The position numbers and the translations under genes are program-made. Shown here piece after piece: positions 1-5,889 of a DNA stretch of 5,889 nt. The stretch is taken from positions 1-5,889 of the forward strand of contig JAGOBZ010000206.1 of assembly GCA_017999015.1 (NCBI GenBank). Direction: 5' to 3'. A model generated the notes under the pieces. That model did no database searches. It had not been told where the DNA came from and saw only the letters and a program-made list of their open reading frames with translations. The stretch comes from Kiritimatiellia bacterium. GTDB lineage: Bacteria > Verrucomicrobiota > Kiritimatiellia > RFP12 > UBA1067. Each line of letters opens with the position of its first letter. Within the stretch, counting starts at the first letter, position 1.

Positions 1-1760
1 CGCGTGGAAACAAAGGCGATGCCGCCGTCGGGCAGCCATTCCGGCATAAGGTCGTCAAAGCGGTCGTGGGTGAGTTGACGGAGGTCGGAACCGTCCGCGC
101 CAATTGCATAGAGGTGGAAGTAGTGGTGGTTGGTGTCGGCCTCGTTGCGCGGCAGGGTACGCGGATCAAGTGCGCCCTCGGTGGCGACGAACGAAAAGAG
201 GACCTGCGTGGCATCGTAGGAAAGACGCGGTTCGAGCAGGCTGCCGGAGGGCAGGCGGCCGCCGATCACGTCGCGGCGGGCCAACGACACGCCGGGCTTT
301 TCCAGAACGTACAAGCTGCCGCCCGGCCGCTGGCGCCAGCCGAAGTATTGCGCGACCTCGTGGTTCCAAGACGGATTTCGGCGCGTGCAGAAGAGCAGTT
401 CGCCGAACGCCAGTTTCGGATCGGAAAGCAGCGTGCCGCGCTTCAGCAGGCGCGCGCGCAGATAGCCTTTCCAGCCCTCTCCCGGAGGCGCCGCAGCTTT
501 TCCCGTGAGCTGCTCCGTCCGTTTCGTCTGATCCGCGATGCACGTCGCCAGCCGTTTCGCATCGCTGCCGCCGAAGAGCGCGTCGTCCTGTACCCACTCG
601 GCGATCGCCAGCAACAGCAGGTCCGGTTCCGGCGCGTGCGGCACGCCTTCCAGCGCGCGCTTCACGGCGTTCCGGAAAGCGGTGGCGAGTTTGGGGGCAA
701 AAGCATCCGCCTTGGCCAGCACTTTCAAACCCTCGATCCACGTGCCATCGTAACGGATGATCACGGCCGGGGCGTCCGGAGCGACGAGGCCCACGCTGTC
801 TGGCTTCCGGTCGAGTGTCCACGGCGCGTCGGTGTCCAGAGCCATGACATAGCCGCCGAAGCCATCTTCTGCGTGACCGTCCGAAAGGATGACAAACGGG
901 AAGGCTGTGGCTGGGTCGAGGGTGTCTTTTCTCAGCGAGAGGTCGCGCCCGACTGCGTACAGCACGGGGCGCGTGGCTGCGGCCTGGCTGCCTGTGCAGG
1001 CATATCGCCACCCGTGGGCACCCTGCGTGTCGGCGAAGCCGGCGGAGGCTTGGAAGGCGGTGCCGTCGGCATACGTGATCACCGGGTCCCAGCCGGTGGT
1101 GTCGCAGGTGTGGTTGCCTTTGCGGTTCACGATAAATCGCAGGGTGTCGCCTTGGCAGACCTCGCGCGTGAGGGCGAGCGTGTGGCCGGCGCTGTCCTTG
1201 CCTTGAAGGTCGGCGCGCCACAGTGTGGCGGCATTGTGCTGGACTTCGGCGCATACGCCGTCGCCGTCGAGGTGCAGCTTCTTGACCGTGCCGGTGACGG
1301 TCACGCGTCCGTCGCGCGGCACGACGAAGAGACGGACGGCATCAAGCGCTTGTCCGGGGTGCATCCAGTCCTTGCCGATGCGGACCCATGTTTCGCCGCC
1401 GCTCCAGAACGTGGAGCCGTACCAGGAATGGCATGCTTCGGCCTTCTGCATGTCGTGGAGCTGTGTGTCGTTCTCGACGCGTGAAAAGTCGACCGTGACC
1501 GGCGAAGGATGGATGTGGAGGCCGTTGAAGGCGGTGAGTGCGCGGACGCGCGCGTCCGAAGCGGCGCTCAGCGTGGCGGTGGCAAGCGCGGCGATCCGGC
1601 CGGAGGCTTTACGCGGGACCGGCGCCGGGGTGGCCGACATCGCGGCGGCGTCGACGTTTCGCGTCAGGCAGGCCCATTCTCCCGGCACGTGGAGCGGCAC
1701 GGCATGTCCAGCTAACGTGAAGAACGTCCACAGCAGTATAGTCGTCCATGAGTGATGCAT
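1..1760 (-). CDS. Exported HzsA-middle-like / PD40 beta-propeller protein with N-terminal carbohydrate-binding-like module (3' end outside window)
   Basis: This frame is open from ATG at 1758-1760 to the left edge, with 586 complete codons and a partial Arg codon. Codons end mostly in G or C, as in the other genes here. Residues 1-20 (ILLWTFFTLAGHA) look like a signal peptide with cleavage after Ala20, and there is no lipobox Cys. Residues about 105-235 look like a beta-sandwich: WYGSTFWSGGETWVRIG, then a stretch ending GDTLRFIVNRKGN..CDTTGWDPVITY, a pattern I associate with binding modules in secreted PVC proteins. Residues about 340-440 are mostly helical. Residues 451-489 (FGELLFCTRR...GGSLYVLEKPG) resemble the middle domain of hydrazine synthase alpha-like proteins. 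Residues 510-586 begin PD40/TolB-like propeller blades (LYAIGADGSDLRQLTHDRFDD, LPDGGIAFVST). I infer an exported binding or scaffold protein; hydrazine synthesis is not implied, because no CXXCH haem motif is visible. No strong Shine-Dalgarno is seen; GTG at 1767-1769 is an alternative start. The gene is divergent from the glycosidase-like pair. Confidence 0.85.
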   Translation of the reverse strand, partial: MHHSWTTILLWTFFTLAGHAVPLHVPGEWACLTRNVDAAAMSATPAPVPRKASGRIAALATATLSAASDARVRALTAFNGLHIHPSPVTVDFSRVENDTQLHDMQKAEACHSWYGSTFWSGGETWVRIGKDWMHPGQALDAVRLFVVPRDGRVTVTGTVKKLHLDGDGVCAEVQHNAATLWRADLQGKDSAGHTLALTREVCQGDTLRFIVNRKGNHTCDTTGWDPVITYADGTAFQASAGFADTQGAHGWRYACTGSQAAATRPVLYAVGRDLSLRKDTLDPATAFPFVILSDGHAEDGFGGYVMALDTDAPWTLDRKPDSVGLVAPDAPAVIIRYDGTWIEGLKVLAKADAFAPKLATAFRNAVKRALEGVPHAPEPDLLLLAIAEWVQDDALFGGSDAKRLATCIADQTKRTEQLTGKAAAPPGEGWKGYLRARLLKRGTLLSDPKLAFGELLFCTRRNPSWNHEVAQYFGWRQRPGGSLYVLEKPGVSLARRDVIGGRLPSGSLLEPRLSYDATQVLFSFVATEGALDPRTLPRNEADTNHHYFHLYAIGADGSDLRQLTHDRFDDLMPEWLPDGGIAFVST

Positions 1761-1769
1761 GCCAGACAC

Positions 1770-1784
1770 GTTATCACAAATAAC
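1770..1784 (-). promoter_or_regulatory. Small dyad in the leader of the minus-strand gene
   Basis: GTTAT-CACAA-ATAAC forms a 5-bp perfect inverted repeat with a 5-nt centre. It ends 9 nt before the ATG at 1760. If transcription starts near 1789, as the -10-like hexamer suggests, the dyad lies in the mRNA leader, where it could be a weak AU-rich hairpin over the ribosome-binding region, or a DNA operator. A dyad this short can arise by chance in an AT-rich spacer. Confidence 0.3.
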
Positions 1785-1795
1785 TGAAGGGCGGA

Positions 1796-1818
1796 ATTAT
1801 GAGTTACGGTAATCGGTG
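1796..1818 (-). promoter_or_regulatory. Candidate promoter/operator for the minus-strand gene
   Basis: Read on the minus strand, the sequence is CACCGATTACCG (1818-1807), a 5-nt spacer TAACT, then CATAAT (1801-1796), a 5/6 match to the sigma70 -10 hexamer. No TTGACA-like -35 lies 16-18 bp upstream of it; that place holds CTCTCT. An activator-dependent promoter or a non-housekeeping sigma factor would fit. The predicted start near 1789 gives a leader of about 29 nt. The same 12-mer, spacer length and hexamer position occur in front of the plus-strand gene, which raises the likelihood that this is functional. Confidence 0.45.
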
Positions 1819-1893
1819 AGAGAGGGATGCGCGACGTTCATGCGTTTCTGGTGAAAAGAGAGGCAGACGAGTCAAGCCCCCCACCGATTACCG
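1807..1893. repeat. Perfect 12-bp inverted repeat in the divergent intergenic region
   Basis: CGGTAATCGGTG at 1807-1818 and its exact reverse complement CACCGATTACCG at 1882-1893 are separated by 63 bp, with arm centres 75 bp apart (about seven helical turns at 10.5 bp per turn). Each arm itself contains two CGGT (or ACCG) tetrads spaced 7 bp apart, so each could bind a protein with two recognition helices. The arrangement fits paired operators of one regulator, possibly bridged by looping. A terminator is unlikely, given the long loop, the absence of T-tracts and the position between divergent starts. Confidence 0.75.
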
Positions 1894-1904
1894 CCCGTTA
1901 TATT
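1882..1904 (+). promoter_or_regulatory. Candidate promoter/operator for the plus-strand gene pair
   Basis: CACCGATTACCG (1882-1893) is followed by the 5-nt spacer CCCGT and the -10-like hexamer TATATT (1899-1904). The expected -35 position is C-rich (GCCCCC at 1876-1881), so no housekeeping -35 is present. A start near 1911 would give a leader of about 40 nt. The element mirrors the one in front of the divergent gene and has the same orientation relative to transcription. Confidence 0.45.
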
Positions 1905-1940
1905 TTGCGGTTGGCCGTTAGCAGCGGAAGGTGGCATACT

Positions 1941-1946
1941 GGAGAG
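1941..1946 (+). promoter_or_regulatory. Ribosome binding site of the 780-aa glycosidase-like gene
   Basis: GGAGAG, with core GGAG at 1941-1944, lies 6 nt before ATG 1951. It supports this start, as does the signal peptide that follows directly. Confidence 0.65.
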
Positions 1947-1950
1947 CATC

Positions 1951-4293
1951 ATGAATAAGCGAGCGTTGGGTTTGTGGGCTATCAGTCTGTTGGCTGCCGT
2001 ATCGTCTGTTTGGGGGCAGGCGTCATGGACTTTTGAGAAGCCGTATGTGTGGGCGCGTGACGAGAATGCGGTCGCGCTGGAAAAGCAGGGAGACCGCTTT
2101 GTCGTGCGCCATACCGGGCAGCAAGATTGGTGTCTGGGCGGCTTCCCGCGCATCGCCGTCAAGCCGGGAGACATCATCGAACTGAGTTGCCGGGTCAAGG
2201 CGGTCTCCTCGGTCGCGGGGGTCGGCGTGTCGACCGGTGTGATCCTGCGCGACGGCGACGGTCGTGAAGTGAGCTGGATTTATGGCGGCACACAGGTGAT
2301 GACGCCCTGCGATTGGACAGAACTGACCTCGCGCTTTATCCCGCCCGCGAACGTTGTGACCATTGAGCCGCGCCTCACCGGCTACCAGCCGGTGACGGTC
2401 GAGGTGCAGCGCTATGTGGCGACGCGCGTAGGGTCGGTGAACGACCGCGTCAAACCGGGTGCGCAGGAGTCGGCTCAGCTCGAGAACGGCCGACTGCTTT
2501 TCAACGTTGACGGCGCGACCGCGCGCCTGTCGGTGACGGATCTGCGCACCGGCCGCGTCTGGTCGCAAGCGGGCGGCGAGGCGGGCTGGATGATTCTCGA
2601 TGCAAAGACGTCTGATGACAAGCGTTCGATCGCGCTGACCTTGCTGGACCCTGAGACCGTGCGGGAATTCAAGGCTGTGTTCGCGCTGGAGGAACAGGGC
2701 GCGGAGCTGTCGGTCGCGGTCACGATGGACGGGGCGATGCAGCGTCCGTTGAACTTTCCGCTGCCCTTCGCGACGCGCAAGGGCGACCGGCTGATCGTGC
2801 CGATGAACGAGGGGGTCGGGTATCCGGTTCACGAAGAGCATCAGGGCTTGCACCGGATGATCGCCTACGGCGGGCACGGGATCTGCATGGGGTTCTTCGG
2901 CGTGGCGGACGACGCGACCGGCGCCGGCTGGATGTGCATTCTGGAAACGTCGGACGACGCGGCCATGGATGCCCGCAAGGGGCCGGGCGGGATGTGGGTG
3001 GCCGGTCCCTCATGGGACGCGCAGCGCGGCCAGTTCGGGTACACGCGCAAGGCGCGCTACGTGTTTTTTGAGACGGGCGGTCATGTGGCGATGTGCAAGC
3101 GTTATCGCGCGCACGCGCGGCTGACCGGCCTGCTTGTGCCGTTCTCCGAAAAGGTCAAGCGCGTTCCGAACATCGACCGCCTGATCGGCGCGGCGAACAT
3201 CTGGCGCATGGGCAAGGGGGCTGGCGATCCCGTGGCGCTGGTCAAAGAGATGCAGGCGCTCGGCATGCGCCGCCTGCTGTGGAGCGCGAACGGTTCGCCC
3301 GAGCAGATCCGGGCGCTGCGGGAACTGCCGGACGTGTTGGTGGGACGGTACGACATCTACCAGGACATCATGGATCCCGCCCATCATGAGAAGGTCGGCT
3401 ACAAGCATGGCGATTGGGTGACCGAGGCCTTTCCTCACGACATCAACTGGGCCGGCCCGAGCGCGGCGCAGTGGCGGCGCGGCTGGCGCGTCAAGGCGAA
3501 GGACGGCGAGATGATCCCCTGCGCGGTGATCTGCGACTCGAAAGCCCTGCCTTACGCCCGCGCGCGGATCGCCAAAGACTTGCAGGCCAAGCCGTTCACC
3601 GCGCGCTTCATCGACACCACGGTCGCGGCGCCCTGGTTCGAGTGCTACCATCCCGACCACCCGATGACGCGCACGCAGAGCCGCCAGTATAAGATGGAAC
3701 TGCTCAAGCTGATCGGCGAGTTCGGCCTGGTGTGCGGCAGCGAGACCGGCCATGAGGCGTCGGTGCCGTTCTGCGACTATTTCGAGGGCATGCTCAGCCT
3801 CGGCCCGTACCGTGTGCCGGATTCGGGCCGCGACATGCTGCGGGTGTGGGACGAGGTGCCGGAGCGTCTGGCCAAGTATCAGGTGGGCGAGGCGTACCGC
3901 CTGCCGCTCTGGGAGCTGGTGTATCACGACTGCGTGGTGGCGCAGTGGTATTGGGGCGACTACAACAACAAGCTGCCGAAGGTTTGGCGCAAGCGCGACC
4001 TCTTCAACGCGCTCTACGGCACGCCGCCGATGTACCTGTTTGACGGCGCGCAGTGGGAGGCGAAGAAGGCGCAGTTCGCCGCCAGCTACCAGGTGGCCGC
4101 GCCGGTGGCGCGCGCGACCGGGTATCACGAGATGACCGACCACCAGATTCTGACGCCGGACCGCACCGTGCAGCGAACGGTCTTCGCCAACGGGGTGACG
4201 GTTACGGTGAATTTCGGCGAGCGCCCGTATCGCATGCCGGACGGCAGCGAGATCCCGGCGTTGGATGTGCGGAGTTCCGGTATTGACAACTAG
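1951..4293 (+). CDS. Putative secreted glycoside hydrolase, GH101/GH129-like, with N-terminal jelly-roll module
   Basis: Complete 780-aa protein. Residues 1-22 form a signal peptide (ALGLWAISLLAAVSSVWG, cleavage V-W-G|Q-A). Residues about 25-158 look like a CBM4/9-type jelly-roll, judging by WTFEKPYVW and IAVKPGDIIELSCRVKA. Residues about 175-380 are a beta-sandwich, and residues about 405-700 look like a TIM barrel. Candidate catalytic positions are Asp555 in FIDTT, Glu564 and the following CYHPDHPMTR, and Glu598 in VCGSETG, followed by CDYFEG (608-613). The D...E..HP.TR...GSE layout resembles the Pfam family described as related to GH101/GH129. That assignment is from memory and is the weakest link; DUF5696-type or another GH36-like clan is the alternative. 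Residues 730-775 look like a short C-terminal beta domain (TVFANGVTVTVNFG). The expected role is retaining exo- or endo-glycosidase action on an external glycan of unknown identity. Its stop at 4293 lies 45 bp before the next gene, which probably shares its mRNA. Confidence 0.9.
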   Translation: MNKRALGLWAISLLAAVSSVWGQASWTFEKPYVWARDENAVALEKQGDRFVVRHTGQQDWCLGGFPRIAVKPGDIIELSCRVKAVSSVAGVGVSTGVILRDGDGREVSWIYGGTQVMTPCDWTELTSRFIPPANVVTIEPRLTGYQPVTVEVQRYVATRVGSVNDRVKPGAQESAQLENGRLLFNVDGATARLSVTDLRTGRVWSQAGGEAGWMILDAKTSDDKRSIALTLLDPETVREFKAVFALEEQGAELSVAVTMDGAMQRPLNFPLPFATRKGDRLIVPMNEGVGYPVHEEHQGLHRMIAYGGHGICMGFFGVADDATGAGWMCILETSDDAAMDARKGPGGMWVAGPSWDAQRGQFGYTRKARYVFFETGGHVAMCKRYRAHARLTGLLVPFSEKVKRVPNIDRLIGAANIWRMGKGAGDPVALVKEMQALGMRRLLWSANGSPEQIRALRELPDVLVGRYDIYQDIMDPAHHEKVGYKHGDWVTEAFPHDINWAGPSAAQWRRGWRVKAKDGEMIPCAVICDSKALPYARARIAKDLQAKPFTARFIDTTVAAPWFECYHPDHPMTRTQSRQYKMELLKLIGEFGLVCGSETGHEASVPFCDYFEGMLSLGPYRVPDSGRDMLRVWDEVPERLAKYQVGEAYRLPLWELVYHDCVVAQWYWGDYNNKLPKVWRKRDLFNALYGTPPMYLFDGAQWEAKKAQFAASYQVAAPVARATGYHEMTDHQILTPDRTVQRTVFANGVTVTVNFGERPYRMPDGSEIPALDVRSSGIDN

Positions 4294-4338
4294 GTATGAT
4301 TGAGGGTCAAGCGAGAGAACGCATGAGAAGGGGGGCGT
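4294..4338 (+). other. Short intergenic gap within a likely operon
   Basis: These 45 bp carry no GC-rich hairpin followed by a T-run, so there is no sign of termination between the two plus-strand genes. The only dyad is TTGAGGGTCAA, too small to matter. Co-transcription is inferred from same strand, short gap and related protein plan. Confidence 0.6.
4328..4335 (+). promoter_or_regulatory. Ribosome binding site of the downstream barrel-protein gene
   Basis: AAGGGGGG contains the AAGG core at 4328-4331, 7 nt before ATG 4339. An ATG at 4323 is in another frame. ATG at 4351 (codon 5) is a possible but less well-placed start. Confidence 0.6.
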
Positions 4339-5889
4339 ATGCGTGCGGTGATGTGGAGTTTGTGGGGGCTGCTCACAGTGAGTATCGCAGTCGGGGCCGA
4401 AGACGGCGGGCTGGTCAAACGGGTGGTGGAGGGCGGCCATGCGGAGGGGCTCGCGCCGCTGGCGCCTGAGCGCGCAGGTGCGTATGGGGCGGGCTTCACG
4501 CGCAATGGCGCGGAGTATGTCTGCGACAACGGGGACCATGCCGCACAGCAGCGCGGTGTCGTGTGGAGCGTGGAGCTGAACCAGAGCAAGGCCGAGCCGG
4601 TGGTGGCGTCTGCCTGGGCGCGCGCGGAGCGGACGGAGGGTTCGCCCAACAGCGACTTCTCGCTCTATCTCGATCTCGTGTACGCCGACGGCACGCCGCT
4701 TTGGGGGCAGTCCGCGCCGTTCGAGCCTGATCCGGCGGCCGGGTGGCAACGGCGCGAGGTGGTGGTCACGCCGGACCGGCCGATCCGCCGCATGAGCTGC
4801 TATCTGCTCTACCGCAACCGTGCCGGACGTGTGCGGTTCAAGGACGCGCGCGTCGGGACGCTCGCCGCCGACGGCGTCCTGCGGTTTGACGGCGCGGTGA
4901 CCGAGCAGGTCGCCGCGCCGCAGCGCGGCTTCCTGATGCGCGACGTGGCGCGGGAGTCGGGCTTCGTGTCGATCGCGCGCGAGGCGCTCGGGGTCCGGCT
5001 GACGTCCCGCGAGCGCCGTGCCGCAGGCGTGACCTTTTATGACGTGTCGCTCGAAGACCTCACCGGTAAGGACCGGGCCGTGACGCTCGTCTACACCCTG
5101 CCGCAGCCGTCCGGCCCGCTGGTGTGGTTTCATGATCCGCGGCGGGCGCTTGAGTTGGACGGGTGTCTGGCGGAGGTCATGAACACCACGCGGCGGCCGG
5201 TCGGCGCGAACGGTCAGCTTTCGCGCTATCCGTTCGGCGCGGTGGCGGCCGGCGGGACGGGGTGCGCGGTCGGCATCGACCCGGCGACGCCGCTCTATTT
5301 CCGGACCGGCTGCCAGCCGCGGACGCGCGAGCTGTTCCTTGCGTGCGACATCGGTTTCGCGCCGGAGAAGCGGACGGCCGGCTTCCGGTTCTGCGTCTTC
5401 GACTTCAAGGCGGCGGACGGGTTCCGCGGCGCGCTGGCGCGCTACTATGATCTCTATCCCGATGCGTTCGCGACGCGCATCCGCAAGCAGGGTGTCTGGA
5501 TGCCGTTCGCGGCTATCAGCAAAGTGGAGGGCTGGCAGGATTTCGGGTTCCGCTTCAAAGAGGGCGATAGCGAGACGGCATGGGACGACGCGCAGGATAT
5601 CCTGACCTTCCGCTACACCGAGCCGATGACCTGGTGGATGGCGCTCAAAGGCGACGGCCCGCGCACGCTGGAACGTGGCATGGCGGAGGCGCGGCGGCTG
5701 GCGGCTGCCGGCAATCCCGTCGGGCTGGCCTGGGCGAGCAGCGCGTTCGAGGATGAGAAGGGGCGGGCGCCGGGGCGCGTGCTGGACACGCCCTGGTGCA
5801 ACGGGGTGGTCTGGAGCATGAACTGCGCGCCGGGCGTGCCGGGCGCAGTGACCGATTTTTCGAACAAGTGGAGTGCCGCGTATCTCGAA
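4339..5889 (+). CDS. Putative secreted glycoside-hydrolase-like protein with jelly-roll, beta-sandwich and start of a barrel (3' end outside window)
   Basis: The frame is open from ATG 4339 to the right edge, 517 codons, with no stop in the window. It has a typical signal peptide (1-20, LLTVSIAVGA|ED). Residues about 45-173 look like a galactose-binding/CBM jelly-roll (GAYGAGFTRNGAEY ... GWQRREVVVTP ... VRFKDARVG). Residues about 180-355 are strand-rich, suggesting the beta-sandwich that precedes the barrel in GH101- and GH36-like enzymes. After the helix ALARYYDLYPDAF comes what looks like the barrel: GVWMPFAAIS (385-394), GWQDFGFRFKEG (398-409), AWDDAQD (414-420) and FRYTEPMTWWM (424-434). 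I recall similar FRYTEPMTWWM-type motifs in unnamed proteins of Lentisphaerota and Planctomycetota, but know no assigned activity. Glu428, Asp416 and Asp417 are candidate acidic residues only. The C-terminal half, which would hold the rest of the active site, is missing. It is likely co-expressed with the upstream glycosidase-like gene. Confidence 0.85.
   Translation, partial: MRAVMWSLWGLLTVSIAVGAEDGGLVKRVVEGGHAEGLAPLAPERAGAYGAGFTRNGAEYVCDNGDHAAQQRGVVWSVELNQSKAEPVVASAWARAERTEGSPNSDFSLYLDLVYADGTPLWGQSAPFEPDPAAGWQRREVVVTPDRPIRRMSCYLLYRNRAGRVRFKDARVGTLAADGVLRFDGAVTEQVAAPQRGFLMRDVARESGFVSIAREALGVRLTSRERRAAGVTFYDVSLEDLTGKDRAVTLVYTLPQPSGPLVWFHDPRRALELDGCLAEVMNTTRRPVGANGQLSRYPFGAVAAGGTGCAVGIDPATPLYFRTGCQPRTRELFLACDIGFAPEKRTAGFRFCVFDFKAADGFRGALARYYDLYPDAFATRIRKQGVWMPFAAISKVEGWQDFGFRFKEGDSETAWDDAQDILTFRYTEPMTWWMALKGDGPRTLERGMAEARRLAAAGNPVGLAWASSAFEDEKGRAPGRVLDTPWCNGVVWSMNCAPGVPGAVTDFSNKWSAAYLE

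Noticed and set aside
166..1254. Minus-strand open frame of 362 codons in another frame
   Set aside because: It overlaps the real minus-strand gene out of frame, and its product is Arg/His/Pro-rich with no recognisable motif.
66..1484. Long plus-strand open frame (472 codons) over the left part
   Set aside because: Its product is low-complexity in Arg, Ala and Val with no signal peptide or domain. The minus-strand frame over the same DNA gives a signal peptide and recognisable beta-propeller motifs and is open for all 1760 nt.
1..1760. Reading the minus-strand gene as a true hydrazine synthase subunit
   Set aside because: Only the middle-domain and propeller style is shared. No CXXCH haem site is present in the visible part, and no anammox partner gene lies nearby.
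1807..1893. Inverted repeat as a transcription terminator or transposon end
   Set aside because: The loop is 63 bp, there is no T-tract, and it lies between divergent gene starts. No transposase or target-site duplication is visible.
1895..1920. Direct repeat CCGTTA (1895-1900 and 1915-1920)
   Set aside because: Six bases repeated once in 26 bp is within chance expectation, and the copies do not align with the promoter elements.
1872..2198. Minus-strand open frame of 108 codons crossing the intergenic region
   Set aside because: It runs antisense through the signal peptide and jelly-roll of the plus-strand gene and through the inverted repeat, with no coding signature.
3010..5133. Long minus-strand open frame (707 codons)
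   Set aside because: It is the antisense of two well-supported plus-strand genes, spans their junction, and is rich in Arg, His and Pro with no domain pattern, as expected of a GC-rich shadow frame.

Overview
The window is GC-rich protein-coding DNA holding three large genes for apparently exported proteins, arranged divergently around one control region. No gene is a close match to a named, characterised protein that I can recall. The family mix suggests a heterotrophic bacterium of the Planctomycetota-Verrucomicrobiota-Lentisphaerota/Kiritimatiellota (PVC) group: a hydrazine-synthase-alpha-like PD40 propeller protein, a GH101/GH129-like glycosidase, and a jelly-roll plus barrel protein with an F-R-Y-T-E-P-M-T-W-W motif. 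This assignment is inference from protein style, not from a marker gene.

Left part (1-1760, minus strand): a reading frame of 586 complete codons that starts at 1760 and runs off the left edge. It encodes a signal peptide, a beta-rich carbohydrate-binding-like module, a helical stretch, and the start of an HzsA-middle-like/PD40 beta-propeller region. Long open frames on the plus strand over this gene are GC-driven shadows.

Centre (1761-1950): a 190-bp divergent intergenic region, more AT-rich than the genes. It contains a perfect 12-bp inverted repeat, CGGTAATCGGTG (1807-1818) and CACCGATTACCG (1882-1893). Each arm lies exactly 5 bp upstream of a -10-like hexamer pointing outward to its own gene (CATAAT on minus, TATATT on plus). 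The simplest reading is two mirrored promoters under one shared regulator. A second small dyad sits just upstream of the minus-strand start codon.

Right part (1951-5889, plus strand): a two-gene set with a 45-bp gap and no visible terminator between the genes. The first gene (780 aa, complete) is a secreted glycoside-hydrolase-like protein with an N-terminal jelly-roll module and a probable TIM barrel. The second (517 codons in the window, runs off the right edge) has a similar plan: signal peptide, jelly-roll, beta-sandwich, then the beginning of a probable barrel.

Together the locus looks like an inducible module for exported proteins that bind and cut a glycan. The glycan cannot be read from the sequence, and no transporter, sulfatase or regulator gene lies inside the window. 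No RNA gene, CRISPR array, insertion sequence or tRNA was seen.
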